Positions 24,410 to 35,094 of a stretch of 64,000 bases of DNA are shown piece by piece. Positions within the stretch are counted from its first letter, which is position 1; the number at the start of each line of letters is the position of its first letter. Origin of the DNA: Laguncularia racemosa (Eukaryota; Streptophyta; Magnoliopsida; Myrtales; Combretaceae); contig JBBMOL010000013.1 of NCBI GenBank assembly GCA_037954665.1, positions 2,790,001 through 2,854,000 on the forward strand. Direction: 5' to 3'. Both the position numbers and the translations under genes were made by a program. A model generated the notes under the pieces. The model ran no database searches. It saw nothing but the letters and a program-made list of their open reading frames with translations, and was not told the DNA's origin.

Positions 24410-24746
24410 CTTTTTTAAATTATTTGTGTGTGGCCAACCCTAACACTCTGGATAGACCGGACAAATCCCAGATGAATCAGAATTGCACCCGCCAGCCTAA
24501 CCCGGTCTAAATTTGCCTTTCCAGCCCTGACTGCCACTTCATGGACCACATTACCCCCCGAGCTATCTCCAATTAGAAACACCCTGCTTAAATCTCCATA
24601 ATTCTCAATTCATGGCTCATGTGACTCGGCTTTAGCCACAGAATTGAGCCAATTAAGAGCTGAGAAGCCGTCATCGATAGCGGCTGGGAGCTTTTGCTCA
24701 GGAGCCAGCCTTAAGTATACCGACACACGTATGGCTTGAGCGAATT

Positions 24747-24976
24747 ATGCAGTCCATAAGCTTATTGCGAAAATGTCGGCAGAAGGGAACGTGACAAATG
24801 GCCCTTTAAGTCAACAGCAGGGGGAAAGACCTATCGAGTCATTTTTTTGTTCTTCTCCAACTACTATTACAGTTGAAAAGAAGGATCAAACCTGTTCATC
24901 TGCTGAAAAACTAATACTCATAATATTAAATTCAAAAGATTTTGACCATGTTGAGTTTTTGAAACTGGTGAAATAG
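24747..24976 (+). other. Unrecognised open frame at the CXE2 truncation point
   Basis: Directly after CXE2 homology ends, a plus-strand frame is open from the break to a TAG at 24,974. Its first ATG is at 24,773, giving 67 residues (MSAEGNVTNGPLSQQQGERP at the start). Composition looks more like a genuine exon than the AT-rich surroundings, with few low-complexity runs. I do not recognise it. It may be a captured exon fragment joined during the rearrangement that truncated CXE2, or chance. Confidence 0.25.
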
Positions 24977-26344
24977 ATATACTAATGCACAAGAAAATAG
25001 AATATGACTCCATTATTTAACATAGTAAAAATTATAAAAATCATATCTTGCATGTCGCAGTATATTTGGTATTGATTTTTCGCCCATCTAACTATGGTTT
25101 TTTGGTTGTGAAGTACTCTAAGAAACCTAGGGCTTGTTGAGAAAGCCACACTCCATGAATCTAAAAAAATATTGAATGTAAAAGTCTTATATTCCATGTT
25201 TTCTTACATAGAAAAGCCTTTGTACAGGCAAGGAAAATTTACCTAATTGCTATAAAGTAAAAATACATTAGATGACTCAATGCATAAAAAGAAAAGTAAT
25301 TAATGGCAATTTGAAAATAAGAAACTAACCTAACTACTACCAAAATAAGAAAATACCATAAGGTTATATAAGAATACTTAAATTTAGGTATGGACGCAGA
25401 AACATAAGAATTGGAAGACATACATATTATATTTAAATTGAAGTTACAATATGCATATTATATATAAAGAAAGAGAGGAAGAGATTTTAAAGATAATACA
25501 ATACTTTCTAATATTTAATAAGAACCGTTATGAATAAAAATATAATATAAAAATATTCAAGTGATGTGATTACTGTTATTTACTAATTTTTTATGAAATA
25601 TGGTTGAAATATTTGTATTGCTAATGTAATAGTTATTTATAATATATTACTAATAAATAAATAACAACTTAAGATAATTCAGTTAGTTTATTACAATTTA
25701 ATAATGAATAAAATTGAATACTATTAGTTATTGTAAAAAAAAATAAAAGAAAGAAGTAAAAATGAAAATGCCATTAAAATAATAAATGCAATTTGAAGAA
25801 AACTAAAATGGCCATCATGGAAATTATACCAATAACTTCCGATATAAAAAACCTTATGTTTACCACTAAGTTACATATTATGTTTTATTAATAATTGCTT
25901 TTAAAATGTACATATCATATATATCATTTTTTTAAAATCATAATTAATTATAATTATTTTTTTCTAAACTTGAAGGGACTAGGCTCCCCTTTGCCCCCAA
26001 CATGCCCACTTGAACCTTCTTCTTTCTAAATCCACCCCTGCTTGAATGCTATAAAAACAATCTAAATGCAATAAAAAAAAAACTATTTAAAAGCTATAGT
26101 GGCCAACGCTAAACTCCTTTTAAAAAAGGTGGCCGACTGGGTAGCTAAGATCATTCAAGTTTGTGCTTCTTTTACCTCGGGTTATAACACTGTATTTTTT
26201 TGTTTTTACTAATAAGTGATTTGTACTTTTCTTTTTGATAAAGACATAACTTGTGTTTTATAACTGTTTGTTAATTTTGATAAAAGATATGTGTCAACTT
26301 TAGTTTTGGATTGGTTTACAATAATTAATTTAATCAAATAACAT
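24977..26344. other. AT-rich intergenic DNA
   Basis: No coding sequence is recognisable. The minus-strand frames at 24,982-25,197 and 25,239-25,421 are low-complexity and lack any motif. The part near 25,975-26,040 is less AT-rich and ends with AAATCCACCCCTGC, but I cannot identify it. Confidence 0.45.
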
Positions 26345-29300
26345 TATCAAATACAATCATTTAAAAAAAGGGGATAAATTATATCGATCACTCCTAATAA
26401 CTTTTGAAATTACATTTACACTCAGCTTTTGAAAATACAACAAATTCCCTTGTCCTTTTGGTTATGTAGATGCATACTTGGAAATAAATATGTGGTGATG
26501 ATGCAAAAAAAAAACCAATAAATTTTCTTAAATATTATAATTATATATTGATAAAATAAAATAATTAAAAAAATAGAAAATACAAAAAATCATGAATAAT
26601 AAAAAATAGCATCGTTCACCACCTAACGTCAGGGTGGTCATAACAACCACAAATGAGCTAGTAGGTCACGACATGCATTTGAAAGTGGTTTATCTAACAC
26701 ATCATTGGCGATAAGTGGCTGCCCATCGTAGGGGGGGAATTTTAAAAGAAAAAGAAAAATAGGTGAAAGCTAGTTTAGGTTTGCCTAACAATAGTGTAGG
26801 TCTTTGGGTGGTCGATGCTATTTTTTTTTTTAATTTTCTAACATTTTTTCTGTTTTTCCTTTTTTATTATTTTATTTAATTAATGTATTTAAATATAGCA
26901 CTTAAGTAAAATTATTAAATTTTTTTTATGTGTCATCGCCATATTATCAACTTTTACCTAGTGTGCATCCAAATAGGCAAAAGAGGGGGAATTTGTTATG
27001 TACTAAAAAGTTGAGGTGTCAACATAATATCAAAAGTTACTAGGGAGGTGTAATTTATCCTAAAAAGTAACAAAAATGTATAAAACTAAAAAAGGGTAGT
27101 AGCTTGTCATTAGCCATCTAAGCATAGGAGATCTTTAATTGCGAAAAAGGAGAGCAATGTGACCCCTCTAAGGTAGTCATTAGCCACCCTCTATCCTTAG
27201 GTGGCAAGTAGCAACCTCACTCCATGGTGATGAGTAACCACTTACCATTTCAAAATAATAATAATAATAATAATAAATTGATGGGTTTTAGTGACTCGAT
27301 TACATTCTAGTTAGGTTTTGGCTAATCTTTTTTTTTTTTTATTATTATTCTTTTTAAGATAAATTTAACGTGGTGGATCTACCCATCTACCTAGGGATTT
27401 TGTGATCCACTTGAGAGATGTGTGGCCACCCACCATTGTTGGTAGGTTTCACGATCAACCACAATAGTAGGTTCTGTTACTGACCACTCCAAGGGTAAAG
27501 GGGTGAGTGGCCAATTTTTTCAATCCTTCTTTCTTTCCTTCCCCCCCCCCCCTTAATTATTCTACAATTTTTTATAACTTTATAATGCTTCATTTACACT
27601 CAACTTTGGAAAATACAACAAATTCCCTCTCCTTTCGCTTATGTGGATGCATACTTGGCAATAATGATGTGGTGATGATGCAAAAAAAAAAAAACTATTA
27701 AAGTTCTTAAATATTATAATTATAAATCATAAAAAAAATAATTAAAAAAATAAAAATACAAAAAATTCATGAATAAAAAAAATAGCATCGTCACCACCTA
27801 GCTCAGGTGGTCTAAACAACCACTAAATGAGCTAGTGGGTCACGACATGCATTTGAAAGTGGTTATTTAACCCACCAATGAGATAAGTGGTTCCCATCAT
27901 AGTGGGGAAATTTTAAAAGAAAAAGAAAAATGGATGAAAGTAATTTAGGTTGTCCTAACTCAAGTACTTTAGGTGGTCGATGATTATTTTTTTTTTTCAA
28001 CATTTTTTCTGTTTTTCCTTTTTTTTTTATTTATATTAATATTTAAATATAATATTAAGTAAATTTATTAATTTTTTTGAGATGTCATCACCACATTATC
28101 AATTTTTACATGGTTGCAATCTAAAAGCAAAAGAGGGGAATTTGTTATATACTAAAAAGTTTAGGTGTCTACATAATGTCAAAAGTTACTAGGGACGATG
28201 TAATTTACCCTAAAAAGAAATAAAAAGTAAATTGTATAAAAGTAAAAAAGGTAGTAGCTGTCATTAGCCATCTAAGCATAAGGACCATTTAATTACGAAA
28301 AGGGAGCAGTGTGACCCCATCTAAGGTGTCATTAACCACCCTCTATCCTTAGTGGCAAGTAACAATTCACTAACTCTAGTGATGAATCATTAACCCTTAT
28401 ATCTACATTCAGCCACCTATAGTGATGGTACCACTTACCATTTCAAATAATAATAATAATAATAAATTAAAATTGATGGGTCTTGTGAGTTATACATTCT
28501 AGTTAGGTTTTGGCTATCTTTTTTTTTTTATTTCTTTTTAAGATAAATTAAGGTGGTGGTCCACCATCTACCTAGGATTTAGTGATCACTTGGAAGATGT
28601 GTGGCCACCCACTACCATTAGGTAGGTTGTATGATCACCACAAAATAGGTTGAACCACTAGGATAATGGTTCCATTACATGACCACTCTAAGGGTAAAGG
28701 GGTGAGTGGCCAATTTTTTCAATCCTTCTTTTTTCTTTTTTTTCCCCCTTAATTATTCTACATTTTTTATAACTTAAATGCTTATTTACACTCAGCTTTT
28801 GAAAATACAACAAATTCCCCTCTCCTTTTGCTTATGTGGATGCATACTTGGCAATAATGATGTGGTGATGATGCATAAAAAAAATATTAAATTTTCTTAA
28901 ATATTATAATTATAAATCAATAAACAAAATAATTAAAAAAATACAAAATACAAAAAATTATGATGAAAAAAATAGCATGGTCACCACCTAGCCTCAAGTG
29001 GTTATAACAACCAAAATGACTAGTGGGCCACGACATGTATTTGAAAGTGGTATTTAACCCACCAATGATGATAAGTGGTTACCATCATAATAGAGGGAAG
29101 TTTAAAAGAAAAAGAAAAATGGGATGAAAGTCAATTTAGGTTGCTCAGCTACACGCAGCTCTTAAGGTGGTCAATGCATTTTTTTTTCCAACATTTTTTC
29201 TGTTTTTCCTTTTTTATTTTAGTGAATTAATATGTTTAAATATAATACTTAAGTAAATTTATTAATTTTTTGACGTGTCATCACCCATTATCAATTTTTA

Positions 29301-31180
29301 CATGTGTACATCTAAATAGGCAAAAGAGGGAGAATTTGTTTATACTAAAAAGTTAGGTGTCTAATAATGTCAAAAGTTACTAGGGAATGTAATTTACCTA
29401 AAAAGTAACAAAAATGTAAAAATTGTATAAAAGTAAAAAAAGGTAGTACTTTCATTAGCCATCTAAGCATAGGGGACCTTTGATTACGAAAAGGGAGCAG
29501 TGTGACCCTCTAAGGTGTCATTAACCACCCTCTATCCTTAGGTGGCAAGGAACCAACTACTATATCTAGTGGCTTATAACCCATCATTAACCATATAATA
29601 GATTGTACAAGCCACTTTGTGATGGATGACCACTTGCCATTTCAAAATAAAGAAAAAAAATTGACATTAAGGGACCTAAGTGACTTATTAATTCTGTTAG
29701 TTTTGGCTAAATTCTTTTTTTTTTTTTTTTTTTTTGAAATAAATTTAAGGTGTGGATCCATCCATCTACCTAAGGATTGTGATTCATTTAGGAGATGTGT
29801 GGCCGTCCATCCATTGGTGGGTTGATCATCACCAATAATAGTTGGACATTGAGGCAAATAGATCATTTCCCATTAAAGAGAAAGGATCATTTTTCAACCA
29901 TCTATTTTCGTTGAGTAATCTTCCTTGAAAGAATATTTCTCAATTTTCCTATAAACTTTACAATGTTTTTTACTTTTAGCTACTTTGAAGAAAAAATAAT
30001 TCACTCTAACTTTTTATTGTGATTAACTTAGCAATAAATATAGTGGTGATGAATAATAAAAAATAGAAAATTCTTTTATTAATCGTAATTATAAATGTCT
30101 AACAATAAAGAAAATAAAAAAATATTTAAAAACAAAAAAAGATGAAACAAATATGCATGTCACGCCCTATCCTCGTTTGAACATCCACAATCGACTCTCC
30201 ACGTCATATTATTCATCACAAGATTTTTATAATTATTTTAAACCAATCAATGGTTCATTTAAAGTTGGCTTACAATATAGTGTTTGGGGATTTAATAAAA
30301 GAAAAATAAAAAATGGTAAAGGTCATATTTAGGTTCTCATACACGATAAATTTAAGTATGAACGAAATTGCCTATTTTTTTCTCTCGAACATGTTTTTTT
30401 TGTTTTCCTTTTTTATTTTTGTGAATTAATATGTTTAAATATAATACTTAAGTAAATTTATTAATTTTTTGACGTGTCATCACCGCATTATCAATTTTTA
30501 CCTAGTGTGCATCTAAATAGGCAAAAGAGGGGGAATTTGTTGTATACTAAAAAGTTAAGGTGTCAATATAATGTCAAAAGTTACTAAAGGTATGTAATTT
30601 ACCCTAAAAAGTAACAAAAATGTAAAAATTGTATAAAAGTAAAAAAGGGTAGTAACTTATCATTAGCCATCTAAGCATAGGGAACCTTTGATTATGAACA
30701 ACAGGAGTAGTGTGACCCTTCTAAGGTGATCATTAGCCACCCTCTATCCTTAGGTGGCAAGTGACAACCTCACTATATCTAGTGGCTTACAGCCCATCAT
30801 TGACCACTATAATAGATTGTACAACGCACTTGTTGTGATGGATGACCACTTGCCATTTCAAAATAAAGAAAAAAAATTGACGAGTCTTAGTGACTCGATT
30901 AAGTCCTTGTTAGCTTTTGGCTAAATTTATTTTTTTTATTTTTAAAATAAATTTAAGGTAGTGGATCCATCCATCTACCTAGGGACTGTGTGATTCATTT
31001 GGGAGAAGTGTGGCCGTCCATCACTATTGGTGGATTACATGATCAATCACAATAATATGTTGCGACTATTGAGAGTACCGATTTTGTCTATTTCCCATTA
31101 AAAGAAGAAAGATCATTTCAACAACATGCATTTTCGTTGAGATAGATCTATCTTGAGGAAAATTTCTTAATTTCCTTTAA
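26345..31180 (+). repeat. Tandem array block B of about 1.2-kb palindromic units
   Basis: The same repeat as block A, in the same orientation. It has a partial right-arm unit (26,345-26,810) followed by units at about 26,811-27,970, 27,971-29,155, 29,156-30,350 and a shorter 30,351-31,180. Landmark spacings are 1152, 1193 and 1199 bp (26,932, 28,084, 29,277, 30,476). The first full unit resembles 14,690-15,805. The second resembles 15,806-17,040. The last resembles 13,685-14,532, including its GATAGATCTATCTTGAGG tail. From about 27,770 to 30,340 the units have many single-base losses relative to the others. No gene is present. Confidence 0.85.
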
Positions 31181-34100
31181 TGTCCACAGATCAAGTTGGT
31201 TTCTTATTTCCTAAAAAATTTGCTTTAAATATTTAGTGTCTTAGCATTTAATTTTAAATATGGAGAAACTATCAAATAAATACGAAAAGGGTATATTTAT
31301 GGTTCATCCATAATAAATTTACTAAGTGACACGAAATATTTCTTTATGTGTTTTTCTCTCGAGAGAAGTCGTGTTTTCTTTATGTTTCCTCTCCATTTGT
31401 TTAGTATGTAAAATCTAGGGTTTCTAACTTTGTATTGATTTGTGTGTTTTGCTATGTTGAAGGTGAAAGCTCTAACTACTTTGAGTGAGTTAGTAACTCT
31501 TAAGAGCATGTACAATGTAAAGGAATTTTATAAAGGTTCTTTCCTATTTATTTTGAGGACTTTTATACTTTTATATGCAGCTCTGGGTCAATGTCAAATT
31601 CGTAAAATTGATTAGATATTCCAAACAATCAATTTATTTAGTTATATTGTCATTCATATCGCATTTGGGTCATAGGACTTTGTCTCTATGAATTGTGTTT
31701 CATATTGTGACACGTTATTAGATTATTGTTAGGTATTCAAAGCTTTTTTTTTTTTTTTTTGTTTACAAAAAAATAGGGCTCAACACTAGAAAGTAGGGTT
31801 ACATACATTGCATATAGAATTCATTTAATAGAAAAAGCATATTGTAAACATAAGTTACTAATTTATTATTATAAAAATTATTAATAAATTTTTACGAAGA
31901 TATTAATTTTGAATATCAATAAAAATAAAGTTTATTAATAATAAAATAAACTATTAACAATAACAATATCGTATATGTACCTAAAAAAGCTATTTTGAAT
32001 AGATAAAAAAGATAGCTTCTCTTTACCTTGCTTGATAATTTGCTTTTCATGAATTGCCTACTTTATTCCTTGTCTATCTATTTATGAACAGAAGAACGTG
32101 GGTGGGATTTATGGAGGTGCATCGGTGTTGAAAAGTTGTAAATTTCTTATGTTCTTAGTTCATGTGCTTGTATGATGCCTGTGGGTGGTGAATATATGCT
32201 TGCTGTAAACTCGTCTGATGACCATAATTTTGTCGTGACATGTATAGTCAAATCATTGAAGAAACTAGCACTCCATTCTGTTTTAGACATAATGAAATTA
32301 TTATACATAATGATTCTAAGCCAAGTTAACCTTTACTTTGTGAGGAGGAACTTGTTATAATAAACTTGAGAAAAAAAAATACTATCATAAATTGTAAATT
32401 TCCAGGTGAAATAATGCAAGACGAGTCTTAAACCTTTTCGCATTGTAGATTAATTAATCTTATCATTAAGTATCCTACTAACCCCATTAATACACTAAAT
32501 ATTAACATTTATCTCTGTTTTTTTTGATTCAATTGAGATTATCGACTACACGACACTTATGATACTTGTCGATCGTTCCATAATTCTCACTTGAAAATCC
32601 CAATTCCCTTCTTATCTCTATCTGCTCACTCAATCACGATTTAAGTTTTTCTAGAGTTGAATTTACGGCTAAGATTTAAAAGGGTTGGCGATATATGACT
32701 CGTATAAGCAAGCGTGGCAGTCCATTCAATGACCTGTGTTTTGAAGCAGGCAAATATGAATACAACTTGTCACTTCTTCAAGGACGAAAACAAAAACTTC
32801 TAAAATCTAGACGGGAATTTGAATAAAATTTATTAATCTTGTAAAACCTTCTCATTCTTTTCATCTTGCTAACAACTTTTAGCAAGAATATTATTATAAT
32901 GCGGAACAAAATTGGTTCTATAAAAAGTAAAAAGAGTAAGAATAAGAAAATAATACATGAAAGGACATATGATAGAATTTGATTGTAAAATCTCTTCCAA
33001 TACTATCGAGGAATTATAAAATCTCTCTCTCTCTCTCTTGTAAATATCATAGTATTCTCTTTTGATGTCACATAGAAGTTTTTCTCACTTGTGTACCTTA
33101 GCAAGCTAATCTAAAATTGTGTAAAATAAGGGAACGTTTCAATGGATAATCTCTCAAAGATTTTAAAAGTAACTCTCCATATCTTGCTCCAAAAAAAAAA
33201 AAAAAAAATACTTCTCTTATAAGATAAGAGAGAATTTTCAAATTAAATAATCTCACTTTTTAAAGTAAATGCATCTCTAAAGTAATACTTTTATAAAATC
33301 ATGTAAATATCCCAAATTTATTCATTCTTTATGTATTGATCGAGTCTTAATTGTCTTCTTACATAATCTTTCTTTATAGTAAATAAGTGAAACTATCCCA
33401 TAAAAGATTTTTATTTTTTTTTGTTTATTTTGTAGTATCAATTCAAACAAATTTCCTTCAGTAAATGATTTAATTTGTGTTTTTTTTTTTTTTCATTTTG
33501 TCAAAATGAACTCTAGATAAAAATACCAATTTCCTTTATAGTAAGAGTCGATTACAATCATGAAAAAGGGTCCTTTAATTTAGATGCCATCAACAAATAC
33601 CTATTTTTCTATATTAAATAAAAAACAATTGAAAGGATTCTGGTATCACATTTTTGAAAAAGAGCTTGATATGTCTAAAGTTTCCTTGCCAAAATTCATC
33701 TACATAATATTGAAAGTTTCATTTTAGATTTCAAAATAATATTTAACAGATACATGTTCAAATTCCCTTAAGAGACTTCTTTATATAGTAAAAAACCTAA
33801 TGCTAGTAGAACTTGTGGTAAAATTTGTCCAATTTCGTGAATAACTTATCCTTTATAAGATCGGGAAATCCAATAATTTGTGCTCGTAAACTGAGCTTTT
33901 AAAAATAAATCTTAGTTATGAATTTTCCATCAAACATTTAGAGAATTTTATCAATAAGTATGGGATTATTTTGTCTTTATTGATATAGGGGACAAGATTT
34001 GTTAACTCCACTTCGACAAGTCGATTGTCTTCCATCAGCCAGCCGACAACTACACAGGGTTAAGAGTGTCATGGCACTCCTTCATGAGCATCCTCCTCAA

Positions 34101-34949
34101 ATTTCCCACCTATAATAACATGATTTTATGGCATGGTGAAATATACGAACAATTAATGAAACAATCAAGGGAATAATTAACTTGCTATTTTATAAAACTT
34201 TAGGATATTGTTTTACTTTTTGAAAAGGTTTGGGATTCATGAAATGCTTTAATTAAAAGTATTTCGTAAGATCTTTTTCCTATATTTGGGCACTATATTA
34301 TATTAGAGAGCATGGTACATCTAACATTCCCTTTATTTTCTTCCCATAAATCTAATATTTCCACCATCTTTGATGGAATCAATCTTATATAGGTCGAATC
34401 ACTTGTTGGTTTAAGATGGTGGATAATAAATAGAATTGAATTTCGAATAGGAGTTCAATTCAAGTGGCAAGTGCATTATTAAAGAAAGATATGTTATGGG
34501 TTACGTCTACAGGTGAAAAAAGAAAAGAAAAAGAACCAGTTAGCTAGGCCTAAATGAAGGGGTTGGCCCAAAATGAAGAAAGAAATCCAAAAAGAGAAAT
34601 AATAAAAGTGTCATTGCTCAATGAGAAGTGGCTCTATCCCCTCAGTTCAACCCACTTGACTTACGGGCTTACTATCCCTCAGGCTAAAAATGGGCTCTTG
34701 AAGGTAAAGCAGGGCAGGAAAAGAGAAGCCCATGGAATTTTCAACTTTGAATTTGTGAACCAATTTTCATATATAACGATAATAAATACCAATTTTTTCG
34801 TATATAATTTAGTTTGAATTTAGTAGCAAGAAGTATTTTACGGCAGATTTTCATATGAAAAATTTTATAAATGGGTTCTTAATGTTCAAGCTGTTGCTAA
34901 AAATAATAATAATAATAAATCTACAGCATATAATATATATATATACACG
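31181..34949. other. AT-rich intergenic DNA
   Basis: No gene is identified. Homopolymer runs occur at about 31,745-31,760 (T) and 33,191-33,208 (A), and a CT repeat at about 33,022-33,039. A less AT-rich stretch near 34,010-34,110 reads like a coding relic but matches nothing I know. Frames at 32,172-32,360 and 34,554-34,817 lack motifs. Confidence 0.45.
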
Positions 34950-35094
34950 CTAAAAAGTAGAATATCTATTATAAATGGACACTAAAAGTACTCTAAGTTT
35001 TACGATCGGTGTCGAGTCTATTTTTTTTGATCATTTTTCTTAATTATAATATATACTAAATCCTGTCCATTTGATATAATTACTTGACTTAATT

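Larger units (their letters stand above)
18735..24445 (+). mobile_element. Probable solo LTR inside CXE2, itself split by Copia-2
   Basis: Removing Copia-2 leaves about 365 bp (18,735-19,068 plus 24,415-24,445). It starts TATTGGGGTGTGG, probably a decayed TGTTGGGG, and ends CCAACCCTAACA. The ends are inverted complements, as in an LTR. CXE2 sequence on either side carries CTCCG (18,730-18,734) and CTCTG (24,446-24,450), a likely 5-bp target duplication with one C-to-T change at a CpG. A TATA-like CTATATATTC near 18,927 supports plus orientation. No internal region or second LTR is present, so unequal recombination probably removed them. The family is not identified. Confidence 0.75.
18352..24746 (-). 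pseudogene. CXE2: second HSR203J-type carboxylesterase copy, split and truncated
   Basis: Homology to CXE1 is in two parts: 18,352-18,734 (C-terminal residues) and about 24,451-24,746 (middle residues, including the GDSSGG nucleophile region). They are separated by a solo LTR that holds Copia-2. Several single-base indels relative to CXE1 break the frame, including a lost base near 18,530 before the conserved EMEYYD and another near 18,602. Homology stops at about 24,746, equivalent to residue 108-109 of CXE1, so the N-terminus with the HGGG oxyanion motif is missing. The catalytic His region (GMMHSFYLN) is still readable. No enzyme can be made. The gene copy was probably intact when duplicated and decayed later. 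Confidence 0.92.

Noticed and set aside
25975..26045. Possible transposon end ending AAATCCACCCCTGC (and ATCCGCCCCT near 59,603)
   Set aside because: They recall a common plant transposon terminal motif, but no inverted partner or target duplication was found.
29619..29866. Frames with poly-Phe or poly-Lys on both strands
   Set aside because: Created by a homopolymer run within a tandem repeat unit.
13685..31180. Regularly spaced repeats as a CRISPR-like array
   Set aside because: Units are about 1.2 kb in plant nuclear DNA with no short direct repeats and unique spacers.
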